The position numbers and the translations under genes were made by a program. The notes beneath the pieces were generated by a model. It made no database searches. It saw only the letters and a program-made list of their open reading frames with translations, and had not been told where the DNA came from. From Hyphomicrobiales bacterium (GTDB lineage Bacteria > Pseudomonadota > Alphaproteobacteria > Rhizobiales > Aestuariivirgaceae), in contig JAMOMM010000530.1 of assembly GCA_027067085.1 (NCBI GenBank), forward strand, positions 1 through 5,490: a DNA stretch of 5,490 nt, in the 5' to 3' direction. Positions 4,567 through 5,490 of this stretch are shown piece after piece. Position 1 is the stretch's first letter. Every line of letters starts with the position of its first letter.

Positions 4567-5490
4567 ATGCCCTAAGTTGGTTGAGAGCTTTTGAAAGGCG
4601 CTCGATTGCTTTGATTAGAATGTCAGGGCTAGTAGCAAATGAAATGCGTAAGCAGTTTTTATCACCAAAGGCTGAACCTGGCACCGTTGCTAATAAATGT
4701 TTTTCCAATAACCAGTCGCATAGTTCATCTGCTGTGTTGATTTTTGTGCCTTTAAACGTTGTTCCCAAGAATTGGCTTATATCGGGGAAAGCATAGAATG
4801 TGCCCGCAGGATTTGGTGTTGTGATACCTTGAATATTGTTAAGGCTTGCTATGACCAAGTTGCGCCGCTCTAAGTATGACTGGCGCATTTCTTCAACGCT
4901 ATTGCGCGGGCTTTCAAGCGCCGTAATGGCTGCAATTTGAACAAAGGCATTAGCGCCTGCAGTAAACGTGCCTTGAACTTTTGCCATGGCTTTTGCGATG
5001 ACGGGAGAGGCCGCACCATAACCCAGCCGCCAACCCGTCATGGCAAAACCTTTTGAGAAACCATTGATGGTAATCGTGCGGTCCTTCATGTCTGGTAATG
5101 AACCGATTGAAACGTGCTCTTCATCAAAGGTTATGTATTCATAGATTTCATCGGAAACCACGAGCATGTTATTGTGCTCGATCACAATGTCGGCGATGTC
5201 TTGCAGCTCTTTTCGATTAAACATTGCCCCTGTTGGGTTATTAGGTGAATTGAGAATGAGTAGTTTTGTTCGATCGCTAAAAGCCTCTTTGATGCGCTGG
5301 GCTGGCGCTTTGAAATTGTCCTCAATACCAGCTTCAACTATAATTGGCACGCCGCCAGCCATGCGAATAATGCCTTCATATGCGACCCAATATGGAGCCA
5401 AAAGAATAACCTCATCACCTGCATCGACCGTCGCGTATATGGCATTTGTTAGTGCTTGTTTTGCACCGTTGGAAACCACAATATCGGTTG
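4565..5490 (-). CDS. PLP-dependent class I/II aminotransferase, AatA/AspC-like (aspartate aminotransferase family Ib), partial (N-terminus beyond right edge)
   Basis: This is a cytoplasmic fold-type I PLP enzyme, likely transferring the amino group between aspartate and 2-oxoglutarate. The visible 307 residues cover the C-terminal three quarters of a protein that is usually about 400 aa. In order they show VSNGAKQAL near the right edge (PLP-phosphate region), APYWVAYEG, SPNNPTG, SDEIYEYITF with the PLP-contacting Asp and Tyr, GFSKGFAMTGWRLGYG with the Schiff-base Lys at nt 5051-5053, and near the C-terminus LRISFATS with the carboxylate-binding Arg at nt 4646-4648. The spacing and the FAMTGWR motif point to subgroup Ib, as in rhizobial AatA. 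Related aromatic or arginine transaminases cannot be excluded without the N-terminus. The reading frame is intact up to the edge, and a GTG at 5479 lies inside a conserved motif, so it is not the start. The gene converges on the TadG-like pair, with the terminator region between them. Confidence 0.93.
   Translation of the reverse strand, partial: TDIVVSNGAKQALTNAIYATVDAGDEVILLAPYWVAYEGIIRMAGGVPIIVEAGIEDNFKAPAQRIKEAFSDRTKLLILNSPNNPTGAMFNRKELQDIADIVIEHNNMLVVSDEIYEYITFDEEHVSIGSLPDMKDRTITINGFSKGFAMTGWRLGYGAASPVIAKAMAKVQGTFTAGANAFVQIAAITALESPRNSVEEMRQSYLERRNLVIASLNNIQGITTPNPAGTFYAFPDISQFLGTTFKGTKINTADELCDWLLEKHLLATVPGSAFGDKNCLRISFATSPDILIKAIERLSKALNQLRA

Noticed and set aside
4497..4796. 99-codon plus-strand frame after the second TadG-like gene
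   Set aside because: It runs through the intrinsic terminator and is antisense to the aminotransferase C-terminus.

Overview
The window looks like chromosomal DNA from an alphaproteobacterium with fairly AT-rich genes. This rests on the gene types: a LivG-type branched-chain amino acid ABC ATPase, TadG-like von Willebrand factor A (VWA) proteins with the typical LR-[IL]-S-[KQ] C-terminus, and an AatA/AspC-type class Ib aminotransferase. It is inferred from protein resemblance, not from a marker gene. No rRNA, tRNA, CRISPR array, insertion sequence or phage gene was seen.

Layout. Positions 1-406 (minus) hold the N-terminal part of a LivG-like ATPase that runs off the left edge and appears to start at a TTG codon. 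A 152-bp divergent spacer follows, with weak promoter candidates in both directions. Positions 559-1374 (plus) encode an isocitrate lyase/PEP mutase superfamily enzyme without the canonical isocitrate lyase signature. Next come a possible weak terminator and a 9-codon leader ORF whose stop codon overlaps the ribosome binding region of the following gene. Positions 1487-2893 and 3058-4494 (plus) encode two tandem paralogues, each with an N-terminal Tad-type membrane anchor and a VWA domain. The 164-bp spacer between them contains long AT-rich inverted repeats. A strong intrinsic terminator at 4515-4544 ends the pair. Positions 4565-5490 (minus) hold most of a PLP-dependent aminotransferase that runs off the right edge and converges on the second paralogue.

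The most interesting part is the tandem TadG-like pair. The two proteins align without gaps from the N-terminus to the MIDAS motif (about 70 of 150 residues identical by hand count) and share six cysteines at matching places. They differ sharply in two loops. The second paralogue has an Arg/Tyr/Trp-rich stretch (41 of 65 residues) across the first cysteine-bounded loops, and an Asp-rich insert with a DxDxDGxxD calcium-loop-like motif just before the second half of the MIDAS. The first paralogue has a Lys/Thr/Ser-type loop and no acidic insert there. This suggests a duplicated, envelope-exposed, metal-dependent adhesion or pilus-associated module whose surface loops diverged strongly. The two flanking metabolic genes and the ATPase look ordinary and have no evident functional link to the pair.
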